Positions 55,489-64,000 of a stretch of 64,000 nt of DNA are shown piece after piece. The translations under genes were made by a program, and so were the position numbers. The notes under the pieces are model-generated. The model did not search any database. It had not been told where the DNA came from and saw nothing but the letters and a program-made list of their open reading frames with translations. How positions within the stretch are numbered: the first letter of the stretch is position 1; each line of letters begins with the position of its first letter. This DNA comes from Folioceros fuciformis (lineage: Eukaryota; Anthocerotophyta; Anthocerotopsida; Anthocerotales): assembly GCA_049999805.1 (NCBI GenBank), contig JBNGIO010006030.1, positions 1-64,000 of the forward strand. The letters are read 5' to 3'.

Positions 55489-56345
55489 CCCACCACACTC
55501 CGTCTCCTCGTTCGCTCTCTGCGTCTCCGACCCTGGTCGCATTCCGTGAACCCAAGGTCCCTGAAAAGCACCGGGCCCGGATCCCGAGGAGAAGCGGGCC
55601 AACACGAGAATAATCACAACGAGCAGCCGCCACCAGCAGCAGGCTACATACCCGGGCCCCGCTCCCGAGGTAGGCCTGTCCTTACGCCCCCCTGTAGACA
55701 GTGACACGCAAGGCGGCAGTTGCTACGCCCCCAGGAACGCCGACACGGAGGTGCTGATCTCACCACACGACAGTGTGGAAAGAAGAATTGTATCAACAAT
55801 CCGGACAATTTGGATGTGCATGGCTGTCCGGCAGCGGCAACAGAATATGGCCATGCCACAAGTGCCGCGCCGCCGCGCGCTGCACTCCCATTGCACTAGG
55901 CGGGAAACCGGCATTACACTCCCTGGCTATCTCCATCTCCTCCGAGCTCTCAGCTGGACAGGACTGCGACAATTTCGTCTGCTCGTGGAGATAGGCAGAG
56001 GCCGGTGGAGAGTGACCTCAGACTGGGAGACGTCTCTTGACCGTCACGCTCTCTCCTGTATTGCGGCACTTGTTCTGTACTGTTTGCCGCTAGAGGCCAA
56101 ATGGGGTTGGCGGTCCAGATGGCTAAAATATTCACGGCAATTACTGGCTTGCGCGTGTGCTGGTAGATGACGTCGCCTTCGTTTCTTCTTCCATCCGTTC
56201 CCGAGGTGGCCCCGCTTGAAGACGGGTTCTTCCTCTTGGAGGGAGGCCATGGCTTTGGTGTCGCTCTTATCGCGCTCCTCTCCTCGTCAGCTGCGATGTT
56301 TATCTGTTCTCCAGCTGGGGAAAGAGATGGTGCATGCGGGCGGGG
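55489..56345. other. Intergenic, nothing recognised
   Basis: Upstream region of the peroxidase gene. Overlapping short frames only. Confidence 0.5.
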
Positions 56346-56765
56346 CTACCGGGAGGCGTGCTTGGTTTCTCGCCTGATCCCGCGGAGCAGCTTCTTCGTC
56401 GCGGCTTGCTCCCAGTGCAGATCGTAGTCCCTGCCTGCAACGAAAGTGTAGCAAAACAGAGCAATGGCGTCAGGAGATACGTTGTCCACGTGGGGAAAGA
56501 GGAGTGGAGTTGATGCTACGTATGTACGTTAACCCTGCAAAAATTGGATGGAACCTTTCGATCGGCACGGGTACTTTGGCTTGAAGCTGTGGTGGCGGCC
56601 GGAGGGGCTCCTACAATTTGAACCTTCGTTTCCGTGGTCTGACGGATTTCCGTGGGGGTGCAGCGTACGTGTCTGGAATCTCCTTCCGTTCTGCTGGCTC
56701 TGCGACGGCCAAGGAGTCGAGGATGTCTGGAAGGAGCGCAGCCCCGTGGATGTTTGTGAAGCCAT
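56346..56765 (-). CDS. Candidate small basic protein, two exons
   Basis: A possible model is exon 56765-56624 joined to 56434-56346, giving 76 residues. The N-terminus (MASQTSTGLRSFQTSSTPWP) is Ser/Thr/Arg-rich without acids, like a mitochondrial presequence. The second exon follows a good acceptor (TTTCGTTGCAG) and encodes RDYDLHWEQAATKKLLRGIR, then RETKHASR and a stop, which looks conserved in character. I do not recognise the family. The first exon has another open frame, and the donor (GAAG|GTTCAA) is weak, so the join is uncertain. Confidence 0.3.
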
Positions 56766-57620
56766 TTAAAGTGTCGAGAATGTCATAAAGTATTCCCGCC
56801 CCTGCCGGAGACACACACTCAGGGTAATGGACTTCGTCGGAAGAAGACAACTTACCTACAAGGAGAAGGTACCAAAAGTGTCCGACGAGAATATGCCCGT
56901 CGTTTCCTCTGACCACAGGAGACTGACAACATCCTAAGGCGCAGGAGCAACACGCTCTCGGAAGAGCGTGTTTCTCATGCGTCTATCAAGGTTCTCAACT
57001 TCTGGCTGTGCCGTAGCAAGGAATAGCCAGGGCTTTGATGCAACAAGCTGCGAGATGAACGTTGGACACCGGCAAATCGGCTAGACGACCGTCTCAATCG
57101 CCTAGCTCACGTGGTCCTTGGACCTTCGATCTATGAGCTTCCTTCCCTCCTTCTGATTTGCCAGAAGCCTGAGAGTGGAAGTGACAGCACGGATGCCAGC
57201 AACTTATTCCATCTACGCAAACCATTTCTCCAAAGTAGGACATGGCCATTCTCAAAGTGAATGCACTAATGCCAGCAACTTGTTCCATCCAAGCCAGCCA
57301 CAAAACCAGACAGGAGATTGTCTTTCTTGAAGTTCGAGAAACGTCAGATTATAACAGGGATAGGATGAACCAATCAGACCATGTCCCGGGTGACTTTGAA
57401 CAATCAAGGGACAGTTGAAAATTTGAATGTGCTCACACCAAGTTAAATGTATGATTGTGCTGGCCCGACTCCACAGGGCACCAGTAAAGACAAAGTACAT
57501 ACGCTTCTTGCGATTCTCTGCAGCCACGCGGATGATGAGAGACGTTCGAAGGCCATGAACGGCAACCAGAAGCTCCTCATCCGACTCCTCACCAGAAGCT
57601 CCACAAGGGCCCTAAAATTC
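56766..57620. other. Sequence without a recognised gene
   Basis: Short frames on both strands; nothing conserved recognised. A direct repeat (ATGCCAGCAACTT.TTCCATC) occurs at 57194-57214 and 57269-57289. Confidence 0.4.
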
Positions 57621-58396
57621 CTACAGACTTCGAGAGGCTTTGACGTGACCTTCTGACCCAGAGGTCTGTTCTCCAAACATTCGATTAGCGTCCATCTCCT
57701 GTATACCCCAAAACAACATTCGTGCACTTTGTAGACACACTAACATGACTGTCTAACAATACCAGTAAAGGGAAGGGAGAGAGAACCCCGTGGCACACCC
57801 CACTAACCTCCATCTCCTCCAAGCGAGACTTTTCTTCTTTGGCAAGCTGCTCGAGAGTTTCCAGCCTGTCAGAAGCACGGGCCCTCATGGCTAACACCAT
57901 TTCCTTCACTGTTTCTGATCACCATGACTGCAAGCGGAATTTTCAGTAAAACTACATGACGGGTCATTTCAGACATTTTGACAACCACAATAATAAGTCC
58001 GTGATGTTTCCTTCTCACCTTGAAGCGAGTCAGTAGCTCCCTTGCTTGGTTGCAACAACGGATAATAGCACCTAGCTTTGAGCCAAAGCAGCAACGTCCT
58101 CGTCCAATTTCTCTTTCAGATCCTGGTCTTCCTCGTTCTCCCTGGCTCTTTGTGTCTGCATGCAGCTCGTCTGTGACTTCAGAGACAGACCACTTTTCCT
58201 CTGATTCGAGATGCCAACGCAACAAGTACTTCCTCAAAGCCATTTTCTCTCCCTGTACCAAAGGCAGAAAGGAAAAATTGGGAGAAAGCAAATGACAGGC
58301 CATCCATCATGCAACTGAAAGACTACGTGACGAACGAACTTTTATCTCACCCGATACCCACTTAGCGGCTTCCTCCTGAATCTCTCTCTTAAGTAT
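57621..58396 (-). CDS. Candidate short coiled-coil gene, partial model
   Basis: Minus-strand pieces look like exons of one Glu/Lys/Arg-rich helical protein: a piece encoding REIQEEAAKW ending near 58350; a piece from about 58255 to 58021 encoding MALRKYLLRWHLESEEKW and ending LLTRFK at a GTGAGA donor; a piece near 57905-57808 encoding MRARASDRLETLEQLAKEEK; and a last piece to a TAG at 57621-57623. Joins are only partly supported: one acceptor (GTGAAG) is weak, and a second open frame runs through the middle exon. I do not recognise the family, and its start is not identified. Confidence 0.3.
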
Positions 58397-58399
58397 GAA

Positions 58400-59020
58400 C
58401 TACATTCCATCAGATGAGAGGGTAACTGCTTTTCCTCGCTCATCCAATCGTGAATCCGTTAAGGCTTCCGCTGAAATGGGAATGTGCTCAGATTTGTCCT
58501 CCTGCGCACTCTCCCGAACTCCTTCCCTTCCACTGTCTATCACAACTCCAGGCCGAGCCCGAAGCATTCCAAATACGTCAGACACTATAATCGCATCTGA
58601 ACCATTGTCATGCAGATTAGTCAAGGACGCCATCATCCCAGTTCCAAGTGTTCCATTATAAGCAACCTGGAGAACAGTAAGTGTAAGAGAATCCACCACC
58701 ACAACAATGCCCTTAGATGAGATCTTGTTTCCTGTTCTTCCAAAAGGCATTGCAGATCGACAGCTGAGAAGTTTGCGCTCCAGATCAGGAACATCAGAGG
58801 CCAGTCCTCCTGACCCTGAAGTGGGCCCATTGGAAGAAATGCAGAAATACCGGCGAGCATTAGGAAAGGATGCCACTGTCCCAGGATGCCCTACACATGG
58901 TGGCAGAATCCTCCTTCTACGACAATGTCCAGTGCAGCCATCCCATATGCAAATGAAACCTTCCTCACAGACAACTACAGCGGAGTCATGAGCATCCCCA
59001 GATTCCTGTCTGCTACTCAC
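58400..59020 (-). pseudogene. WDR7/rabconnectin-like WD40 gene fragment
   Basis: About 200 open codons. The start (AVVVCEEGFICIWDGCTGHCRRRRILPPCVG) matches the second WD40 blade of plant WDR7-like proteins (At4g11270), where SGHCRRRRKLPPWVG is conserved. FPNARRYFCIS, the VVVVDSLTLTVLQVAYNG strand and IIVSDVFGML also correspond. A splice-acceptor-like AGTAGCAG stands at its 5' border, but the exons that should precede it are absent: the PPR gene ends 19 bp upstream. The frame stops after SSDGM, far short of the >1400-residue family. It looks like an isolated fragment, perhaps left by a rearrangement. Confidence 0.55.
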
Positions 59021-59038
59021 TGCCCCGTGACAAGAGAA

Positions 59039-62000
59039 TCAGTGTGCTCTCGCTCTCCCCGGCGTACCACATGTCTTCGGAACGTATCCCGCCTTTTGAA
59101 GTTGTGTGCTAAGGTTGTTGAGCAACCCATATAAGGCAGGCGTCTGCCCATGTCTGAGATCATCGACAAGAAAGGTATGCACCTCCTCTTCATGCTGGAT
59201 CCAACTCAGGCCGGGCTTCTTCCAGGCGAAGGCATGCTGCCTCAACTCATGTATCTCGGATGCACGCTCCCACATGGCGACGTCGGCGTAGATATTTGAC
59301 ATAAGAACGTACGCTGCCGCATGTTTGGGTTCAACAGTGATTGCCCCGTGGAAGGCTCGCCTTCCAAGCTGCACGTTGCCGTGCTTCTGGCAGGCACCGA
59401 GCAGAGACAACCAAATGGCCAGGTCAGGCTGCATTGGCATCTGGGAGAGCAGCTCCTCTGCCCTGCTGAACATGCCGGCACGGCCCACCAAGTCCATCGC
59501 ACAGCCGTAGTGCTCTAGCTCTGCCGAGATGCCATGGACTGAGGCCATGCTGTCGAATAAGCGCAGTCCTTCGTCGACCATGCCAGCATGGCTGCAGGCA
59601 GATAAGAGTGCCAGAAACGTGACGCCGTCGGGTTTCAAACCTGCCGCACACATCCGCTCGTAGAATGGGATGGTGGCAGAGTATCCGCCCAGTCGAGCGT
59701 GGCCAGTAATAAGGGCATTCCATGCCATGAGGCCAGGCTGAGGTAAGGAGTCGAACACCTTCTGCGCATCCACCATGCTGCCACATTTGCTGTACGCGTG
59801 AATCAGCCTTGTTGTCACTGAAGGACTGGTTTCCAGTCCGTTCTCCACAATGCTCTGATGTGTGCGCACACAGATGTCCAAGGCGCCTGTATTGCTGCAA
59901 GCCTCCAGGACAGAGAGGAATGTCGCTTCATGTGACTTCACACCTGCTGCTTGCATCTCGACATACAGTTGCAAAGCCCTGTCTCCTCCTCGCTCCTGCT
60001 GAGCATAAGCAGCTATCATGGCGGTCCAGGACACTGCATCCCGGTTAGACAAGGTTTTGAACACCTGTTCTGCGTCTGTCATGCTTCCACATTTAGCATA
60101 CATGGTTACGAGAGTGTTACCGACAAAGATATCCGACCCGAAACCCATGATGACAGCATCGGCATGAACTTCCTTCCCCAGCTTAAGAGAGTCTACCCTC
60201 ACAACTTGCCCATCCACAAGTTCTGAGTGCTTTCCAGCAATCCTGCCACATGCTTGGAGAGCACTGACAAACGTCCGAGCAACAGGTCTCAGACCATGCC
60301 TTTGCATTTGCCAAAATACCTGCAAAGCCTTTTCCCCATCATCCTGCTCAGCATATGCGGCAACCATGGAATTCCACGCTGCTAGGTCGCGCTCGGCCAG
60401 TCCATCAAACACCTCTTCGGCATCCGTCGTGCTTCCGCACTTTGCATACATGCTGACCAATGCACTACCGACAAAGGCGTCTGAATCGCAACCCTTCCTG
60501 ATCGCTGCAGCATGGATTTTCCTTCCTCTTTCAAGAGACTGGATCTTTAGTTTCTGTCCATGTATAAAACCACAGTCTTCCTTTTCACCGAGGCAGCTGC
60601 ATGCTTGAAGTGCACTCACAAAGGTCCATGTGTTTGCTTCCACCCCTTCTTCCTGCATCTGCTCGTATATCTTCAACGCCCTGTCTCCTTGCTCTTGCTG
60701 GGCATATGCTGTGATCAAGGCAGTCCATGATACTACATTGTGCTGTGACAGACCATCAAAGACTTCCTGCGCATCTTTGATGCTCCCACACTTGGCATAC
60801 ATGCTGACCAAAGTGCTACCAACAAAGACGTCTGACTCGAAACCCCTTTCCCTGGCCCGACCATGAATTCTCCTGCCAATTCGCAATGACTCTACTTTCA
60901 CGTTTTCTCCGGCCACACCAGTGATTGCCTCCTTTTCAGCAAGGCTGCCGCAGGCTTGGAGGGCACTGACAAAGGTCCTAACATTTGGCTGGAACCCTTC
61001 ATCACACATTTGCCAAAAAATATGCAAAGCTTTTGCTCCTTCGCCCTGCTGAGCATAGGCAGCAAGCATCGCATTCCAGGAGACAACGTTCCTCTGGTGC
61101 AATCCCTCAAACACCTGATGGGCATTTGTGATGCTCCCACATTTCGAATACATACTCACCAAAGCATTACCAACGTAGATGTTTGACAAAAACCCACTCC
61201 TTCTAGCTTCTGCATGTAACTTTCTCCCGATTTGCAGGGATTCCACTTTCACCCCTTCACCGTCCACAAAGACACTCCCCTCTTGGTCTGCAACGCTGCC
61301 ACAAGCCTGGAGAGCACTGACGAAAGTACGAGCATCTGTTTTCACTCCTTCCTTTTGCATCTGCTGATAAATTTTCAAGGCCTCTTGTCCTTGCTCTTGC
61401 TGTGCATAGGCTGCAAGCATTGCATTCCATGACACAAGGTCACGCTGGGACAACAACCTGTCAAACGCGAGCCGAGCAGCATTCAGACTCCTGCACTGTG
61501 CATACATGCTAACCAACGCATTGCCCACATAGACGTCTGAGCCGAACCCATGTCTCACTGCATCGACATGCATCTGCTGGCCCTCTTGCAGGTCCCGTAA
61601 TCTGCTGCACGCTTTCAGCAAGGCAACAAAAGTATAGTTGTTTGGCCTTACACCCTCACTCTGCATCTGCCGGTACCACGTGAGAGCCTGCCGACTATGC
61701 CCAGCATTGCTGCACCCTGAAATGATGGCTGTCCAGGAGAAAACGGTTCTGCTGGGCAATCTTTGGAATACATCAAGTCCCTCTACAATGCCGCCACAAT
61801 TGACCAGTGTCCTGACCAGAAGCTCTCCCAGAAACCTGTTACATTCCAGCCCATGCTTTGCCAAGTGAGCGTGTACCCACTTGGCATCGGCAAGAGCCTG
61901 CTTCTTCATGCATGCCTGCAGCAGCTTCTCATACGTCCGGACGGCAGGCACAACTCCCTGCTGGTCCATGCACATTAGAGCAGCCTGCACCCCATTGGGC

Positions 62001-62116
62001 TGTCCCTCCAAGCAGACAGTCTCCACGCTTGTCACATCCGCTGTGGCAGTGGGAGTGCTGCAACGAGGCCCGGGTCTGCTGCACAGAATCAACCGTGGCA
62101 TGACCATTGCAGTCAT
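59039..62116 (-). CDS. PLS-class pentatricopeptide repeat protein, E/E+ type without DYW domain
   Basis: Intronless minus-strand gene of 1025 residues. The basic, Ser/Thr-containing N-terminus (MTAMVMPRLILCSRPGPRC) fits an organelle transit peptide. Seven L/S pairs of the VSMYAKCGSxxDAxxVFDGL / VVSWNAMLAAYAQQ type follow. Four consecutive P motifs carry an unusual ~20-residue insert ending in ..VKVESLxxGRxIHA. The C-terminus has E and E+ motifs (PDLAIWLSLLGACQKHGNV, PGLSWIQHEEEVHTFLVDD) and stops shortly after AGYVPKT, just where a DYW deaminase would begin. Such proteins bind organelle RNA at specific bases and mark C-to-U editing sites; without its own DYW domain it would need a partner in trans. 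No DYW-like sequence follows downstream. Confidence 0.95.
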   Translation of the reverse strand: MTAMVMPRLILCSRPGPRCSTPTATADVTSVETVCLEGQPNGVQAALMCMDQQGVVPAVRTYEKLLQACMKKQALADAKWVHAHLAKHGLECNRFLGELLVRTLVNCGGIVEGLDVFQRLPSRTVFSWTAIISGCSNAGHSRQALTWYRQMQSEGVRPNNYTFVALLKACSRLRDLQEGQQMHVDAVRHGFGSDVYVGNALVSMYAQCRSLNAARLAFDRLLSQRDLVSWNAMLAAYAQQEQGQEALKIYQQMQKEGVKTDARTFVSALQACGSVADQEGSVFVDGEGVKVESLQIGRKLHAEARRSGFLSNIYVGNALVSMYSKCGSITNAHQVFEGLHQRNVVSWNAMLAAYAQQGEGAKALHIFWQMCDEGFQPNVRTFVSALQACGSLAEKEAITGVAGENVKVESLRIGRRIHGRARERGFESDVFVGSTLVSMYAKCGSIKDAQEVFDGLSQHNVVSWTALITAYAQQEQGDRALKIYEQMQEEGVEANTWTFVSALQACSCLGEKEDCGFIHGQKLKIQSLERGRKIHAAAIRKGCDSDAFVGSALVSMYAKCGSTTDAEEVFDGLAERDLAAWNSMVAAYAEQDDGEKALQVFWQMQRHGLRPVARTFVSALQACGRIAGKHSELVDGQVVRVDSLKLGKEVHADAVIMGFGSDIFVGNTLVTMYAKCGSMTDAEQVFKTLSNRDAVSWTAMIAAYAQQERGGDRALQLYVEMQAAGVKSHEATFLSVLEACSNTGALDICVRTHQSIVENGLETSPSVTTRLIHAYSKCGSMVDAQKVFDSLPQPGLMAWNALITGHARLGGYSATIPFYERMCAAGLKPDGVTFLALLSACSHAGMVDEGLRLFDSMASVHGISAELEHYGCAMDLVGRAGMFSRAEELLSQMPMQPDLAIWLSLLGACQKHGNVQLGRRAFHGAITVEPKHAAAYVLMSNIYADVAMWERASEIHELRQHAFAWKKPGLSWIQHEEEVHTFLVDDLRHGQTPALYGLLNNLSTQLQKAGYVPKTCGTPGRARAH

Positions 62117-64000
62117 GCCGCAGCGTCAACAACTTACTCCACTGGTGCTGCAAGCACCAGAAATCACACTCACCCCAATCCGTGCATCGATCTAGCCTGG
62201 CCTATTGGTCTCCGACCCAAGCAGCCCTGTACATTTCTAGTAACAGGTGCTCCTTGCGGGCCTGGAATCAGGGTGCCAGAGACCCTCTGCAACACCGAGT
62301 GAAGACACATTGCCAGCTTAACCAAGAAACAGCTGTGCTGCTTCTTGCAGATCGAACTCAATTGGCGGCTTACCGCCTCAGTAAAACGTAAGACATGGTC
62401 CCAATGTATTGCGCGACAAAGATCCCAAATTATCGCCGCTAGGCATGTCAAATTCATCCGCCGGCCCCACCACTTCCAAATTCTCCACACTAGGATGGGC
62501 CATCGCACAACCAGTCAATTTTCAGCATAAAACACCTCGGCTGCCTCTTTTCCCGCGAGACGTCTCGCAGCAAGCAAAACGTTCTCAACATGTTCCAACC
62601 TGAATCCCCGCCAACGCACCGAATGCGTCGACACCGCTCACACCCTCGCAACCCTCTCCAGCCCGGAGCCTCGTACCCTGTGGCGTGCAAGGATTCCCGC
62701 CACAATCGCCCCTAACCTCACATGGTGACCCCGTGTCACATCCAGGCAGCAATAAGCCTGCCCGATCCGCACACCGACGGTGACCACCCACACAGCACTA
62801 AAACACATTCCAGCTCGATGAAAACGCACGCCCCTCGCATCCAGCAACAACCCTGCACCCAAATCCCCAGGATCCCAACCCAGAATTCCACCTCCCAATC
62901 CTCCTGGACGGAGAAGCTATGCCATCACCCTTCCACATCATTCGCTCCCAAGTCACTTTCCCCTCCTGCATCCCAACTTCGGTGGGCGGGAAGACCAGGC
63001 CCTCATGCCCCACCACAATACGGACTAAAATCACAAGGCCCACAGCCCTCCACTCCCATACGGCGTAGTCCCAAGACGCGGCTGCTCCAGCATGCACGCA
63101 GTAGTGGGTCTCAAGGACGAAGCCCCGGCACCCGGAAGTTGGTACCACCTTGCTGGCACGGCAGCCTACTCATACACGAGTCCAAGTGGGAAGAAGGACA
63201 TGTGCTGGTAGCCGCACATACAAGATAGCCGTGGATTGGGGAATCGATGCCACTCCCTATCCCACCCAAATACACACATACACATCCATTCACGAGAGGC
63301 AGAGGAATCCTGAGGAATTCCGAATCCCCCAATCCTGGGGCCTGGTCAGGAGCGTCGGGCCTTGAAAGCCGGGCCTTCGTATGTACAGTACACACATACT
63401 TGCAAGACCAGTTCAAGTGTGCGCCGTGTGCGTACGTACAACACATGCATGGCGCAAGAGGACAGGCGCTCCAGTCTGCCACAGCTCCAGATGCTGATGC
63501 AGGGCGCAGAATGTGGGGCCAGGCCCCGCTCCCCAGCAGCGGCCAGTGCAAAGTGGGCCCTGGCCCTCCCTACCGACAGCTCTTGCCCAGCAGCGCTTGC
63601 CTCGCGGTCCGACCCAGAACTCCATCGCTTCCCCTCCCTGCCCCTGCTAAGCCGAGCTTCCAGCTCTCGGCTCGCCTTCCAAAGCCAGCCAGCCGCAGTC
63701 TACGGCCCCTGCTTCCCTGCATTTCGCCGGCTTCCTCTCAGTCCACCGGGCCCGCCTATGCGGCCTTGCACGAGCCGCTCCGCCTCCTACAGGGCCACCG
63801 CTGCGGGGCCACATCACCCACCTCGTCTAGAGACGTTTCCTCCTTCAGGCAGCGTCGGGGGCGGCCATCTCCATGGCGGAAGCAGCTCTGCCTCCCGTAT
63901 GGAGAGCGAGGTAACGAAGACACGGGTAGTCTCGGACCTGGACTTGCAAGCTGTATCAGACCCAGCTCGGCCAAGAAGTGCACAATGCAGGCTCTCAATG
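62117..64000. other. Upstream region of the PPR gene; no recognised gene
   Basis: C-rich DNA with many overlapping compositional open frames on both strands (Pro/Ser/Arg-rich on one, Gly/Trp/Arg-rich on the other). No conserved domain, RNA gene or repeat was recognised up to the window end. Confidence 0.45.

Noticed and set aside
58020-58295. Alternative frame through the coiled-coil exon (MQTQRARENEEDQDLKEK)
   Set aside because: It looks protein-like but needs a start inside an exon and ends at a TAG; the other frame stays open through the whole exon to a good donor, so I kept that one at low confidence.
1-64000. tRNA, rRNA and other RNA genes
   Set aside because: I looked for A/B-box and cloverleaf patterns and rRNA-like conserved blocks and recognised none; a covariance-model search could still find small ones.

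Overview
The window is nuclear DNA of a green plant. The genes are split by many short GT-AG introns (mostly about 60-250 bp). They include plant-type families: a MyTH4-FERM-kinesin (KCBP/ZWICHEL), a PLS-class PPR protein, a class III peroxidase, phytochelatin synthase and an RS31-type SR splicing factor. Two interstitial arrays carry the plant telomere heptamer CCCTAAA. A MORN protein resembling MORN2, the PLS-PPR protein and the gene density (about 12 well-supported genes in 64 kb) fit a non-seed land plant such as a bryophyte or lycophyte. I cannot name the species. The sequence is a draft assembly: it has a 100-N gap and a 10-N gap, and both look artefactual or unresolved.

Layout. 1-8.4 kb is gene-poor and repetitive. 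It holds remains of LTR retrotransposons on the minus strand, telomere-like motifs, a large fold-back (inverted repeat) element and an ~810-bp tandem duplication. 8.4-15.8 kb (+) holds the most unusual locus: an LRR-ROC-COR (Roco, TORNADO1-like) gene whose 3' part encodes a metazoan-type caspase domain, followed by a BTB-BACK-SPRY gene. The two share a duplicated ~325-bp 5' leader, and a solo LTR with a perfect 5-bp target-site duplication interrupts the upstream copy. 16.3-18.0 kb (-) is a phosphoglycerate-mutase-like protein. 18.9-25.6 kb (-) is a complete 24-exon KCBP kinesin. 28.3-29.5 kb (+) is the MORN-repeat protein. 30.8-32.3 kb (-) is a Canopy/MIR-interacting saposin-like protein, divergent from phytochelatin synthase at 32.5-34.6 kb (+). 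36.3-38.4 kb (-) is a plastid-type alpha/beta hydrolase and 38.95-40.45 kb (-) an SR protein. 41.2-43.7 kb (+) is a PPOX/DUF2470 (HugZ-like) protein and 47.9-50.2 kb (+) a BTB protein like At1g63850. 50.9-52.1 kb holds three different minisatellites. 52.5-53.4 kb (-) is a coiled-coil orphan and 54.2-55.5 kb (-) a class III peroxidase. 56.3-59.0 kb holds weak or fragmentary genes, including a WDR7-like fragment. 59.0-62.1 kb (-) is the PPR protein. The last 1.9 kb holds nothing I recognise.

Most genes are unrelated housekeeping or plastid functions, as expected for a plant nuclear segment. The clear exception is the 8.5-15.8 kb locus. There a Roco GTPase, a caspase fold and a BTB-SPRY protein are linked by shared 5' sequence, which suggests a locally shuffled signalling module. 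The Roco-caspase copy carries visible frame lesions in its LRR part and one at the COR-caspase linker. Exon models were joined by eye from splice consensus, reading phase and family conservation; they have no transcript support.
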